Source: Turritopsis dohrnii (Eukaryota > Cnidaria > Hydrozoa > Anthoathecata > Oceaniidae). Taken from it: 64,000 nucleotides of DNA. The stretch is taken from assembly GCA_027922465.2 (NCBI GenBank), contig BQMF02000100.1:744001-808000 (forward strand), read 5' to 3'. The notes beneath the pieces were generated by a model. The model had not been told where the DNA came from and made no database searches. It saw nothing but the letters and a program-made list of their open reading frames with translations. Below are positions 1 to 11,730 of this stretch, piece by piece. A program made the position numbers and the translations under genes. The number at the start of each line of letters is the position of its first letter. Within the stretch, counting starts at the first letter, position 1.

Positions 1-613
1 GAATATCACTAAGTTATTGCATGCTAATATATTGCATCCATCTTTATCTTTAGACATAATTAAGGAAGCAGAGGCGCAGAAAACGCCGCCGCTACCACCG
101 AAGACGCGTTCTCGTGGTATGTTTTCTTAAATCAAATAGTTCTATTGGTTTTTACTTGTTAATTTTTCATTACTATTCTTGGTTTAGGAAATGAGTATGG
201 ACCGATGCCTAGTCTGGGTAGTAAGTGATCACTTTCAGCATACCAGTTTTGATGCTGGATTGTTTTGTTGCTCATATAAAATTGATCTTCGTCCACATCA
301 CCTTTTATTTCTATTTCTTTTCATAGAACCCTTGACGACGCACAAGCTGACGTCCAAAAACCTGCCCTTTAGTTTGGTGCAGGAGTTAACTATACTGTTA
401 TCAAGTAGATATTCCAAAAACTATAAACACTTAGCTGGTGAATTAGGATATAATTTCGCGTTCGTGTTAAATCTAGAGTCACAGCCCCAGCCAGTAGAAA
501 CATTGTTAGATTATTTTGTAGCAGGCAGGGATGCAACAAAAGAACGTTTATATGAAGCATTAATTAGGATAGATAGGCCTGACGTGGCCGACATTATATG
601 GTACACTCTATGA
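1..613 (+). CDS. Death-domain protein, 3' end of gene (partial)
   Basis: Three exons fit one reading frame: before 1 to 116 (donor gtatgt), 188-220 (acceptor tttag, donor gtaagt; 217 is an alternative donor) and 327-613 with a TGA stop. The first part is proline-rich with PPLPPKTR, an SH3-ligand-like motif. The last ~85 residues form a Death domain: a first helix around LVQELTILL, then YKHLAGELGYN, QPQPVETLLDYF, TKERLYEALIRI and RPDVADII, the usual order of the six-helix fold. Such domains recruit partners in apoptosis or NF-kB-type signalling. The start of the protein lies outside the window, so the parent family (adaptor, receptor, kinase or Rel-like) cannot be told. A possible polyadenylation signal lies near 956. 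The domain call is secure from the residue pattern; the gene identity is open. Confidence 0.8.
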
Positions 614-1647
614 ATAGATACGTGATTCTGTGAATAGTTATCCTGTTGGAAGATATTATATATATATATATATGTGTATTTTAAATATTCGTTATAATAA
701 GATATATGTTTTATAAGAATTTTTTATACTTTTATTTTTTTTTTCAAAAATGATTTTTTAGCCAAAAATAGAACAACAACAACAAAAAATACCTTCAAAA
801 ATTCAATTTAAAGTTTTCTTCGTGAATAATATATCAGTTATAAGCAAATTACATTTTACCTAGAGTTATACAGGCTTTTTGCATTATTTCCAAGAGCATT
901 AAATTTCCTGGGTAGAAACCCTTTCTATAGTGTTTAAGGGACAAGTGTGCCCCGTCAATAAAAAATTCACAAGGTTTTACACAGAGACGTTGCGGTGGTC
1001 TTCAGCTAATTGTGTTTTCTTCAGATGTTAGATTGTTCAGAACGTTTATCTACTTGGTTTCTTTCTTGTTATTTTTATGTTTCTATCAAGTTTATCGTTT
1101 TGTGACTAACCCGGTTTATAAACAATGTTTATTACTGTTTGCGTTTTGATGTGTGTTTGACTGTTCGTTTGACCTGCCAAACTTACTCTTCACTAAGGCG
1201 TGGATTGCCAGGAAAACATAACGTTATTTTTCCAATTTGAGATGTTAATTTTGAAAATTGTTTAATTTTTTTTTTTCTTTATATTATTTAAGTTTGTACA
1301 GTTTTTTTTGTTTATTTTTCTGCTGACGTCATCCTTTGATTGGTGTTACTCATGTTTTCAAATTACAGATTTTTGCCAAAGTAAATCAAGTTTGCTTATT
1401 CCCTCTGTTCTAGGTACTTTCCCGAAGTTTCCTCTCACCAATTGAATCGAAATTACTTGTAGACTTTTTCTCCCATATCAGCCTTCAGTCTGATGAACAG
1501 AAGAATCAACTTCATTCCCAGACTTTCTTCTCGTCCCCCAGAGAAAACGTTGATCTAAATTTATCTGAATGTTTATATTGTTATTTATATGGAATCCGAA
1601 ACGTTTTTTTTTTTTTGTTTTTTTTGCGACATCAACACAAGCGAGAA
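614..1647. other. Noncoding downstream sequence
   Basis: No coding region is visible. It contains the probable 3'UTR of the Death-domain gene, a short TA run near 656-674 and homopolymer T tracts. An AATAAA at about 956-961 could be its polyadenylation signal. Confidence 0.5.
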
Positions 1648-1826
1648 TACAGTAGAATCCCGATAACTCGAACCCCCACAGGATCGAGAAAATAGTTCGA
1701 CTAATCGAATGTTCGAGTTATCGGGGGTATTCTATGAGAAAGAATTGGTGAAGGGGAATTCGAAATTGGTTCGAGTTATTGAAAGTTCGAGTTATCGGGT
1801 GTTCAAGTTATCGGGATTCTACTGTA
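1648..1826. mobile_element. MITE of pogo/Tigger (Tc1-mariner) type
   Basis: Terminal inverted repeats begin CAGTAGAATCCCGATAACTC and end with the near-complement ATCGGGATTCTACTG. They are flanked by TA on both sides, the target duplication of this superfamily. The interior repeats the motif GTTCGAGTTATCGGG. No transposase is encoded, so it must have been mobilised in trans. The terminus resembles typical pogo/Tigger ends (CAGTNGAnTC followed by a TCGA-rich stretch). Confidence 0.85.
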
Positions 1827-4800
1827 CATCTGGGAAAACGTTTCAGATTCTCGAATCGTTGTTAACTTATTGTATAGACATAATATCTACGCAGTATTTC
1901 TCCATTGTAAATATTAAGTTTTGTTTCGTTGGTTTTTTTGTTCTTATTTATAATGGCTACCGACATTATTAAGTACCTTTGTTGACAATACGTTGATAGG
2001 ATCGTTTGCCGTCAATTTTGTATAGCGATGTTCGAAGTGAACTTATCTCTCTCTGCTTCACGACGCATGATTTTGCAGACTTGAATTTCGATTGATTTGT
2101 TTGTATAGTGTAGTGTTTGGTTGCTCTCGGCTATTGAAGCATTTCCTGCCGTAGATCTGGGGAAAAACCCTTCATTTTCAGTAGATAAAGGAAAAAACCC
2201 TTCTCTTACAAGAGGGAGGGGAATAACCCCATCACTGTTTAAGAAATTCTGTGTTAATTACGTAGAAGAGTTCTTTGGCGAGACATTTTGATCATGTCGT
2301 GTTTTGATTGGAATATTCAAAATATTTGCTCATTTTATGATCTTGAAAAAATTTTTGATACTCAGCAAATATATTAATAACAGTGACGTAATGTTATGTG
2401 TGAACACGAGGTCATTCAATGAAAATACGACACCTCATGTCTCCCACATTGTATTGTCAATTTTAGAAGGGTATTTGTTGACCAATGAAAAGTTTAAGAA
2501 TGGAAATTTAGTAAAAAGAATTTTAATTATTATAATGTAGATTATCTGTCCATTTCTTTCCATCCCTCAAAATCATTATTTTCTGTCACCCTGGCCATAG
2601 AAATACGAAATTCGTATTTATGCCCTTGGCAGGCATTTAGTTTTTACGGAACTCCGAAAATTTCAAATGAAAAAAAGGGAAGAGGTGAGTGATCATTTCA
2701 GATTGTTGACATACATCTCGGTAATAAGATGGTTTTATTGGAACGTTTTGTTTGATGGGACGAGGAAAAACCATGTTCTTGTTAACCCAAACAGATGATG
2801 TTAACGATTTGTTATGTTATGAAACACTAAATTTTATTGTAACAAGGTTCGTGAAGCTGTGAATTTCAAGTAACGTTTCCTGAACTTCTTTGAAGCGTTT
2901 TAAAGAAGCTCAAGATATCTGAATTGAAGAAATATATTTTTTTTTGTTTTCTAGTAATAGTATTATCTCGATCTAGCGGCCAGCATTAGACTAAAAATAC
3001 TATGTCTTATGACTCATCAATTTTGTAAATTTATAAAAAACTGTTATTTACGTAAGCTCTAGCATGGTGTCATGTTACATCAAGGTTTTTCGACATGATA
3101 CTTCAGAGTTTGTTTGTACGCGGATGATCGTGTTTCTCATTACACATATTTTACGTGACCGAGAATAGACCTAGACAGGAATCGCTAGTGTACATATTAT
3201 AGTCCGGGTGGTTGATCAGTAGTGTCCAGCAACGTCTGAATCTCCATAATGTCCGACGGATTAAAATATCCTTTTTTGCTTGAAGAAAATGAGGCACTAG
3301 GACCTTGTTATCCCAAATGTCACTGTGAAAGGATTGGCTATTCATTTCGATGCTATGAATTCACGTAAATACTTGATTACATACTAATTATCGATTGTTA
3401 GTATCCAGAACCTTGTTATTTATGTTTAGGTTAGCGAGAACATTTTAGCCGTCAGCCAACCAAAAGGTTTTGTGGAAAGCAATAGCATTTGAATGCCAAC
3501 AAATCACGAATAAACAATATCTACCCCGTCTCGCAAGAACAGTCCATGGTGCTTAGTGATTATTTTTCATTGAAATTCTGCTCACTTTCAAAATTAAACC
3601 TTTTTAGAAAACGATTTCCTTAAAAAGTTTCATAAACTGTCTAGCGGTTTTCAAGGTCAATGTGGTTTGAAAGAAATGTCTTTGAAATTAAAATTTATAG
3701 AAAAGGGGTCACGAATAGACCAAAACGTGGGCATACTGAAGGTGATAAACTGCTTTTCAAAGTTTGACGTGTCCTTCTTCTCTTCTTCTACCTTGTCCTT
3801 TTTCTTTTTACAAATGTCTTAGAAAGAAAAAAATCAACATGTAGACTATGAAAATCGTTTGAAATAAGCGCTTGCGAAATTTTTGAGATTAAGCATTATT
3901 TAATTAGAGATTACCTTCTCTCTCTTTCTCCGACTCGTTTTAAGATTCTCGCTCAATTCGTCGTCGTATCTTGACGGGTCTTAGATCATCCTTTGCATGG
4001 GTCCAATTATTGCTAGGATTAAACTATTCTGCTGACGGGACATCAATCAAACACACAATGAACATGTGGTATCTTGGGGAAACCGTGTTACGTTGAAAAT
4101 ATCGAAAAAAATCGAAATGTCGAAAAAATATTTCTCATTGTTTTGCTTTTATCACATAAACATTGATGTTATGGAGAACTATGACACAATGTTTTTCTTC
4201 TCCGACCGATGGTTCGGTAGTCTAGTGTTACTTTCCCAGTGTGATTTAAGTCTGAGGGGACATGTTCCTCAAAGTTATTGCTATTAATGGGCTAGAACAT
4301 CGGATTTACAAGGCCTCTTGGAAAATAAACCACAAGATTGTATAAGTATTTTTGAAACTAGACGAACAAATTCTTACGTTACACTTACACGATATATATA
4401 AGCTCAGAAAAAGGTTAAGTGTGTCATGTAACAAGCTATTCCATCGATACTTCATTTATCAAAAGGAAGTTGTGAAAAGTAAATTCTTGTAATACTTTGT
4501 CCTCGGCGTCATTTTTAATGTAATTTTTAGAGATCTGTCGACATGGACTTGTAAATAATCAGCGTTCAGCCGTTATGTAAATAAATTACTTTTGCATGTT
4601 TATGTATAGCTGGCGACTCAAAATCTGTTTGGTTTTGACAAATCGTCAGATCCTTCCATCATTCTATCTCCTCTTTTCGTAAGTCTTCATGCGCGTGTCA
4701 TGGAGGTGTTAAACGCGTGAGCCTTTTAGTAGGATTTCTATTGGCGACAGATCAATTTTTGTTTTTCTTATAATCAATAACGTGCGTTTTTTTTACTGCC

Positions 4801-5040
4801 GACAAGAAGAAATATTTTGATCAACTACAAAAAGACAAACCAGCCAGTTGGCAAGGATTTACACAAACTATCAAATCTGATTCGTGATCTTGTTGGGCAT
4901 TTTGTCTACGATAAAAGTTAATTTTATAAAGCTAATAGTGCGGATCGTTGATAAGATTGCCTTTTCTTCTTCCCTAATTTTTCCGACTTCCGAAACTTCA
5001 ATTTTTGAAAAATTTAGAAAAATTCCTATTGAGTGATGTA
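1827..5040. other. Intergenic region without recognised genes
   Basis: No open frame here shows a recognisable domain or credible splice structure. A small palindromic ATACGAAATTCGTAT piece lies near 2602. Positions 4911-4998 match 55926-56015 (shared words around ATCGTTGATAA and TTTTCTTCTTCCCT), so they belong to a dispersed repeat family. Confidence 0.5.
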
Positions 5041-5049
5041 AAAATCAAG

Positions 5050-5240
5050 TTTATTATTATATTTCCTCATTGGGCGAAAAACATTTTCCTTCTCCCTCTT
5101 CTTCTCCTCCGTTAACTTTTATAGCCGCAGTTCAGTTGTTCCCATGTAGCTACTTAATCGGTTTTTAATTTTCGCCGTTTTTCGCGTTGATATCGCGAAA
5201 ACACGTAAAATTGTCGCGAAAATTAATCCACGCAAAATTT
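5050..5240. repeat. Dispersed repeat copies (5.05 kb / 29.84 kb family) and TCGCGAAA palindrome
   Basis: Positions 5052-5135 share with 29837-29925 a segment containing CCTTCTCC, CTTCTTCTCC and ACTTTTATAGCCG followed by GTTCAGT. The next part, 5160-5240, is rich in the palindromic words TTTTCGCG and CGCGAAAA, as in small foldback elements. Confidence 0.6.
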
Positions 5241-5615
5241 TTCAAAGTACCCGTTCGCGAAAATAAATACAGTTGGATCAAGAAATGACAAAATGAACAC
5301 AAGTTAATTGAATATTTTCCCTTTAAAAAGTGCTAAATCACTAAATTAAATCTAATCTAAAATGATGACATTTTCTTCTTGTTTTTTGTGAAGGCACTGT
5401 TATGCATCCTTCAAGAAACATTTTTCTTATGTCCTTGGAATTAGGCTCCATTTTTTTCTTGGTTAGGGCATTTCCTCTATATTTTGTCTCATACTCTATT
5501 TTAAAATTGTCACTAAGTATTGAGCTAAGGGGTATTCCAACCGAATTGTCCAGCAATTGGAGAGGGGAAAGGATTTGGAGGAGGTAGATGTCAAATAACG
5601 TTTGTTAATTCTCAA
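5241..5615. other. Intergenic sequence, nothing recognised
   Basis: A 61-codon open frame exists here on the plus strand, with a 71-codon overlap on the minus strand. Neither has a domain or a homolog I recognise. Confidence 0.4.
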
Positions 5616-5800
5616 GCCTCTTCACGCAGGATGGATGGTTGCTTTCCATAATTACATCACTTCTGCTGATGGTAAAGAAGTAATCAACAATGGATGGGGT
5701 GCAGCATGGATTGCTGACGGTATTCGTCTAGGTTTAAAAAGAACTGCCTAACTTAGACCCATTTAGTGATAACGGGCCAATCACGAGTGACGATTGAAAG
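5616..5800 (+). pseudogene. Tigger/pogo-type transposase C-terminal remnant
   Basis: Translation around 5616-5775 reads LKPLHAGWMVAF, then NYITSADGKEVINNGW, AAWIADGIRLG and, after a frame break, NLDPFSD. This matches the usual end of pogo/Tigger transposases (LKPLHAxWIVxxYxYxxSxxGxxIIxxGWxxAGI...DPF). It has an in-frame stop, frame breaks and no catalytic core, so it is a dead fragment. Confidence 0.65.
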
Positions 5801-6800
5801 TTGGAGGCGAGTTTCAAATGTTAGCTAATGCATTATGCAATCTAACAGTTCATTAGGTGAGATTTATTTTGTACTCCAATTTTTCCAATCTAAGTGAGAA
5901 TATTAAGTTTTAAATTCCATAACCTCACTAAATCTTTTAAAAAACTTTCTATGAAAAATTACTTGGTATGTTTTGGATACATTGTAATTGGAATTTACTA
6001 GTACCCAATCTCCTTCAGGGAAAGTTCGTAATTGGTAGCGAAACATTTGATATTTGGTAAACCAATTTTGTTTTAACTCCGTTCTCTTGCAAATTCACAT
6101 TTAACTGACCCAGTACGAATAACATCAATTTTCCTCAATTGTTGCTTCTATGTATATCCGTTGGAGTTGCTTGGACACTCCAAAATTTTAATTTGGAATT
6201 TATAAAAACTCTCTTTAAAGTCTTTGGGACACAAATTATTTTAAAAGAAAACTCCAAATTTCACTGATGTCCAAAATCTAATGTAGGAAACTTCTGCTAC
6301 AGGAAAAAGCTACCACAAGGGACATTGTTCATTAAGCATTGTGTATTAAGGTATTGTGTGCTTTGGCATGAGGGCCATGCTGGAAGAAGAGGAAATATCA
6401 TTGCCAGTGCCACAACGGAAATGGTGGTAAGAATTCTAAAGGATTTTACTGCCATCGAAAAATTTACACTTTGCTCTGACTCGTGTGTACCATAAAATCG
6501 AAACAGCTATATGTCAGCTCTTCGAGATTTTATTATTCGACATCCAGAAATCTCTGAATATAATCGAGCTGAAGTTTTATTGGTATTTAAATTGACAGGG
6601 CTTTGTCTCCAGATGAGATATTTTGGTGCAAATGCTACGAAATGTGAATTGAAAAAATCCGTTCGTTGTAATACAAATGTAGCTAATCAGACCGCATTAA
6701 GATTCATTGATTAATTATAAATCTGTTACGTATTTTTCCATCAAAACAATTCTTTATCTTAAAAACACTCCTAACCATGTCTTCTATAAAGAAAAATTTA
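5801..6800. other. Intergenic sequence, no supported gene
   Basis: AT-rich. A 67-codon open frame at 6511-6714 has no recognisable domain. No RNA gene or repeat was seen. Confidence 0.4.
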
Positions 6801-6814
6801 CCGATCCTTTTAAA

Positions 6815-7030
6815 CAGGCTAAAGTAAGTAAGTAAGTAACGGGAGTTTCCAGTCCTTGGGCTCTCGTCCGTAATGGTTGGTTCTTTCACCCGCCGACTTG
6901 CAACTATTAGTTGACTTACCGCCAGAGATACGTATAGCATTGCTCTAACTTGCCCGAAGGCCAGTGTGCAGTCAGTCGATGGCTCCTAATGGGCTGACAT
7001 GCTGCTTTTAAAGCGCATCGGAGTGGTGTA
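6815..7030 (-). repeat. Possible SINE or LINE 3' end with (TTAC)n tail
   Basis: Read on the minus strand, a GC-richer block of about 200 bp ends in a short repeat of TTAC units (AGTAAGTAAGTAA on the plus strand at about 6826-6838). Such a simple-repeat tail is typical of retroposons. No clear Pol III A or B box was found, so the class is uncertain. Confidence 0.4.
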
Positions 7031-7678
7031 TTGAGATACGACATACTCAATTGAGTATACTCACTGTAGCCAAAAATATTGATTTTACTTCATCTTCTAA
7101 TCAAAAAGAATATTGGATACTAAACTGAAGGAGCCCTATTCTGCTACATCATCATCGTCGTCGCCAAATAAAGGGCAAAAAAACATTCCAAATGCGCCAG
7201 TTGACAAATTTTCCATGTCTTGAAAATCATTTCTTCAATTAAACATGCTGTTTTGTCCTTCCACCGTAGATTCAGTCATGAATATAAGCCGAAAGCCTTA
7301 TCAGATAAATTTCCACTTTTTCTGACAGAATTATTTGATGAATCTTTGATTAAAAGACATCAAACGTTTTTGTAGCATTCTACACGATAAATTAGCTGAT
7401 ACTTGAGAGCAGCTTCCTTCTGTTGAGGAAGAAACTCGTAGTCAGTCGCATTCAAATGCCTTGCAGTCATAACAACATCTCTTACGAATCCTTCTAAAAG
7501 TCTCACTAAAACTATTTGCTATCCATCTACATATAAATTCACTTCAAAGTACACAGAATGGGGTAATAAACATGAAAAAAACAGCCATAAAGAAATACCT
7601 TGAGATGATGAAGTTAATCAGCTTCGTATTGAAAATAACAATTAAGTAAAGTTTTGATACCGTAAGGTTAATAGATGA

Positions 7679-7773
7679 CAACCTCGTACCCAGGGTTTCT
7701 TGCCTTTTCGATATACGGACGACGGCCACCGTCAGTATAATCGAAAAGGCAAGAAACCCTGGGTACGAGGTTG
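7679..7773. repeat. Perfect foldback element, 34-bp arms
   Basis: Left arm 7679-7712 (starting CAACCTCGTACCCAGGG) and right arm 7740-7773 are exact reverse complements across 34 bp around a 27-bp loop. The element lies directly upstream of a transposase remnant, as if inserted into it. The perfect arms suggest a recent insertion or continued homogenisation. Confidence 0.9.
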
Positions 7774-8200
7774 AATGGATGAGACAGATTTTCACGATGA
7801 CGCAAAGGTTCTATATTATACCGGTTTCGCATCAAATAAAGTTTTTATGGCAACGTTCAAACTCACATCAGAAAATATATCCTTCAGGAAAAATTCTGGG
7901 TTAACGACGTTTCAGAAATACATTGTAACTCTGATGAGGCTGTCTTCAATTTCAAGATTTAGCGTACAGATATGGTGTGAGTGCTAACTTAGTATCCAAA
8001 AGACCCATGGTGATGGTTTAGTAATATCAGTGCCACTTATTTTTCGTGAACATTTTGGCCGGAAAGTAGTAGCTATAATTGATTGTTTTGAAGTGTTCAT
8101 CGAACGTCTATCAAATCTTTATGCAAGAGCTCAAACATGGTCTAACTAGAAACATCACAACACCATCAAATAGACAACATTGATTGCGTACTTAGCTCAT
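7774..8200 (+). pseudogene. DDE_Tnp_4-type transposase pseudogene
   Basis: The first part encodes VLYYTGFASNKVFMATFKL, then LTTFQKYIVTLMRL, which matches the helix-turn-helix region that precedes the nuclease core in Harbinger-like DDE_Tnp_4 transposases. After frame breaks, 8028-8170 gives [20 protein letters not shown], then [19 protein letters not shown], the core segment with the DCFE motif. The usual KHHNTIK follows an in-frame stop. Several stops and frame changes show it is inactive. A 34-bp-arm hairpin lies directly upstream. The C-terminal half of the enzyme is missing. Confidence 0.75.
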
Positions 8201-8507
8201 ATGCTCGTGTGGTTTTGGTGTTCAATAATTACTCTTTGATGATTTTGAATTTCTGTGGTGATGCTCTTCTTAAGTGATTTGTTAATATCGGTGATATTGA
8301 AGAAGGGTAACTCAGAGGATATGCATTGATGACAGAGCCAGGTTGTAGGTATGATGCCTTTCTGAGATGAAGACTTTGTAGTGCACAGGAAAGGTGAGAG
8401 ATACACTTACATTTGGTACAGCATATTTGTTTGTTTCTGGAACTGACACGACGGTAACATGTCAAGCAAATAGGTTTATCGTTTGCTTTTTTTGACTTAT
8501 CATTCAA
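8197..8507 (-). pseudogene. Non-LTR retrotransposon PHD-like zinc-finger fragment
   Basis: On the minus strand the translation has ICLTCYRRV, then CCTKCKCISHLSCALQS; in the next frame it continues with TTWLCHQC and SSELPFF. This C-x2-C ... C-x2-C ... H-x2-C ... W-x-C-x2-C plus LPF order is the PHD-like finger often found at the start of CR1/L2-type retrotransposon proteins. A frameshift lies between the two halves and the rest of the element is absent. The element class is an inference from the motif order. Confidence 0.6.
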
Positions 8508-8536
8508 CTTTTGGGTGCGTCCAAGTCTAAGCTTAT

Positions 8537-9042
8537 TTAACGCCGGCCCTTTTCACGCTAGCCCTTATTCCGCCACCCCAAGATTTTGCCTTAACGCCAC
8601 TTAGGGCCGTTATTTACGCCTCAGAAGTAAAAAAGAAAAAAAAATTTTAAGCACTATTTTTCACTTTTTCTGTTCAAATTTTAACTTATACTACAAATGT
8701 CTTCTAATATATATCATCTAATACATCGTTAGACTTAATCTATTACAGTTATTTCGTCCTCTTTTTCATTAATGCTTTCATTATTTTCTCTAATTTCCTC
8801 ATCGTCATCTGACTATATCTCTATTTCTGCTTCAACTTCTCCTTCATCTGACTCATTCATTGTCTCCAAAGAGTTCTTTCACATCTAAAGTTTGTTTCAT
8901 TTTTTCAAATCTAAATTTCAACTTTAAAAAATAACGCCGATTTTTTGAAAAATTTCCATGTTTTTGGCCATTTTTACGCCGGCCCTTTTAACGCCGCGCA
9001 CCAAAATTAACGCCAAATTAGGGCCGGCGTAAAAAGGGCCGA
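8537..9042. mobile_element. Non-autonomous element with GGCCCTTTT-ACGC inverted ends
   Basis: The left end has GGCCCTTTTCACGC followed by GCCCT. The reverse complement of the right end has GGCCCTTTTTACGCCGGCCC. These GC-rich ends stand out in AT-rich DNA, and the motif (CGGCCCTTTT, AACGCC, AGGGCC) recurs inside both ends. No open frame of note lies between them. It is likely a MITE; the superfamily is unknown. Confidence 0.6.
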
Positions 9043-10083
9043 TAAGGTAAACAAAAGAAATATGCATAAAGGCGAACTTACACCACACTGCGATTTATTC
9101 GTGAACTTTTAGCAGCGAAAAAACCGTCTCATCGATTTACACAAACAAAACTTTGGCCCTTTGAGTTACTGTTTTCATGGCTGGTTGTAAACAAAGAAGG
9201 TGAATAAATTTAAGAAAAATAAATTTAAATTTCCTTTTTATTGTTACCAATAAAAAAGGAATTATGAACATTTAAACGTATTAAAAGAAAATCCTTTAAG
9301 AGGAAGTCTAATGAAAGGCGTATGTGGGTTCGAAAGATCTACATGAAACGTAAGGAAAAAGAAAAATTTCACTTGTCAGTGAGAGATTTACGTTTGCGTG
9401 ACCAGGAGTACTTTTTTAGATATCTTAGATAGCTGTTATCTTACGTCGCACCAAGTATTGTAAAGCAGAAAACTTTATGGGGGATACACTTTGTCTTCTT
9501 AGCGAACGGTTACCTGTGACAATTCAATACTTTGTTACTGGAGATTTTTTTTGTTGTTGTTGTAAATTAATCGCTCAATACAAGGTTTAACACCACTAAT
9601 GTGTATTGAGGTACAAGGAGGAAAGGTGACGATGAACATTGCATTTAAAGTGTTGAAGATTATAATGAGAAGGAAAAACAGATTGTGGTAAAGAATTCCA
9701 GAGAGTGGAGGAGCGAGGAATGAAACTTTGTTGGTACAAAGTTTTAGATGACTTTGGGATGTTGACAGTGTGATCATGGCAATTAGATGAATATCTTGTG
9801 TTTCGCTTGAAAGTTTTTAATGCAGGGATGAGAGAAGAGAGCTCAGTTGAACATTTTCCGTAAAAGTATCTTATATCGCAGTTTTTTTTTAAAAAAGAAA
9901 CTATGTAAGCGGAAAGAAAAAAAAATCAAACTTCTTCGAAAATAATATAAGAAACAAAGTAAAAGGGAAAACTTCATCAGAAGAAAAAACTGTGTAAGAC
10001 TTTGATGTAAGACAGAAAAAATTAGACAAATTACTCACATACCAAACATAAAAACAGATAAAAAAGCTTTTAAAAAGTTTATG
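9043..10083. other. Intergenic sequence, nothing recognised
   Basis: AT-rich sequence with poly-A and poly-T runs. No coding region, RNA gene or repeat could be supported. Confidence 0.4.
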
Positions 10084-10423
10084 TACCGTATTTTCTCTAT
10101 TAACCGTCCGGGCGCTTATTAAATTTGTTCCAAATTTAGGGGTGTGCTTATTAGAAGGGGGCGCTTAAAAGAGGGGAGCGGTTATTAAATTGTTTTGAAA
10201 ATCCAAACAACAAAATCATTTGCTGTTGATAAAGCACAGCAACGGATTTATTTCTTGATTTACGATCGAGATCTGTCCACGTTTGAATCCATTGAACAAT
10301 CAATTTTGGTGGAGGGATACGCATCTCTGTCTTTTGTTTTTCTAGTATTATTCTAGCAATTAACCCATTATATAAGGAAAATTAGAATAGGAGAGAAGGG
10401 GCGCTTAAAGAGGAAATACGGTA
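10084..10423. mobile_element. MITE with TACCGTATTT ends
   Basis: The left end TACCGTATTTTCTCTATTAA is mirrored by the right end TTAAAGAGGAAATACGGTA. The word TATG flanks both sides and is a possible target duplication. The inside has repeated GGCGCTTA/TTATTA words. A related sequence begins at 33.78 kb (TACCGTATTTCCTCCAATAA). Confidence 0.75.
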
Positions 10424-10525
10424 TATGAACCATTTCATTATGAACCAATCTTGTTAATGGCAAGAGAGCTTCAAAGCACAAGACGTTACCAAAAAAAAAG
10501 TTTTAAAAACATAAGTTCACTTCAA

Positions 10526-10840
10526 GCGGCGGTAGCCTCGTGGTAGAGTGGTCGCTTCCTGTTCGGGAGGTCGCGGGTTCAATCCCCGACCGAGTCATGC
10601 CAGCGACTATAACAGTGTGAATCATTCCTCTCTGCTTAGCACTCAGCAAGAGAGTAGGAATGATGTCTAGGGTGGTTGTTTAGTTGAGCGGTTTCTGTCA
10701 TTACAGCTTCCGTAGCCCAAATGGGGGCTTTAAATGCTCTAGGACCTCCTTCGCAGGACCCTCATTGATCACAGTACCTTAAGGAACTGAAGAGGCTATC
10801 CTGTGTAAACATTCGTAAATAAATAAATAAATAAATAAAA
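10526..10840 (+). mobile_element. tRNA-derived SINE
   Basis: The 5' head is tRNA-like: an A box (TAGCCTCGTGG) and a B box (GGTTCAATCCC) sit at normal spacing at the start. A tRNA-unrelated body follows with the palindromic pair CATTCCTCTC/GAGTAGGAATG. It ends in a (TAAA)n tail at 10817-10840. Head, body and simple tail together define a SINE of about 315 bp transcribed by RNA polymerase III. It is not a functional tRNA gene, because the acceptor arms do not pair properly. Confidence 0.85.
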
Positions 10841-11532
10841 TTCTGAAGTTCTCCATTATGTTTTTAATATGATAAATATCTATCTTTTAGTGAATAACTT
10901 GCAAAATACTAAAATTTAAAGATATAAAAAGAATGTTTTGATAATTTTTAAAACTTTTAGCCTCCGCAGACTGCAAATCGTAGGCTAACTGCTATTTCGA
11001 CTAAAGTAGAAGTAATAAGTAGTAATAAGTCCACGGGTGCTTTAATACGGTAATCGCTTTCGCTGCTACCGTAAATAACTGCTTAGCTTACTGCTAAAAT
11101 TCTTCTTTCCAATTTTGTCTTTTTTGTAAGCTCCCAGTTTTTAAATCTAATCTTTCGAATCGGTTTGCAAGAGCTACACAAAAATATAATCACCGTGGGC
11201 AAATTTGTTGAAAAACCGCTGCAAAGGAGTGCATTTCTTTAGACACACTATTGCAATAAAAGTGCTCTTCACCGCAGTGAATCTGACGGTTTTGCCCACT
11301 GGTAAGAGACAAAGGTCTCATTAGATGTCTTAAAGATGTCCTATTTTTTATTTCAATGGGTTTCTAAAAAATAAGTTTGTCGCTTATACTATATTTTTTA
11401 TACTAAAAAAGTAAAACAACGGTGTGAAACACATTCCTTTTTCTCAACCTTCTAACACTAAAAATCGCAAGGAATGTTATAGACTTTCATAAAATTCAAA
11501 GTTTCTGGTCTGTGAAATACATGCTAAATTTG
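10841..11532. other. Intergenic sequence, nothing recognised
   Basis: No gene or clear repeat was seen. Confidence 0.4.
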
Positions 11533-11589
11533 CAATGTTATAGTGATTCAGGTAACTGAGACCAATGTGCAGTATAGATATATATTATT

Positions 11590-11717
11590 CAATGATATCC
11601 GCACACAAGATGGTTAGAGCAATCGCCCGGCAAGCGAGAGGTCGTGGGTTCGAGGCCCACTCGATCCGATAACTTTGCGCTGCAATTGGATAAGTACATT
11701 GTGTGCGGATATCATTG
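11590..11717 (+). repeat. tRNA-like sequence enclosed by perfect 19-bp inverted repeats
   Basis: Arms 11590-11608 (CAATGATATCCGCACACAA) and 11699-11717 are exact reverse complements. Between them lies a tRNA-like stretch at about 11609-11675: TGGTTAGAGC, a possible anticodon arm CGC-CCGGCAA-GCG and a T arm with GTGGGTTCGAGGCCCAC. The T arm pairs perfectly. The D arm is short and the anticodon loop has C where T33 is expected, so this is probably not a working tRNA. The word TATAGTGATTCAG occurs just before (about 11539) and just after (11718) the structure, as flanking duplicates. Confidence 0.7.
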
Positions 11718-11730
11718 TATAGTGATTCAG

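Noticed and set aside
10526..10600. Functional tRNA gene
   Set aside because: A and B boxes are present, but the arms do not form a full cloverleaf and a SINE body with a TAAA tail follows.
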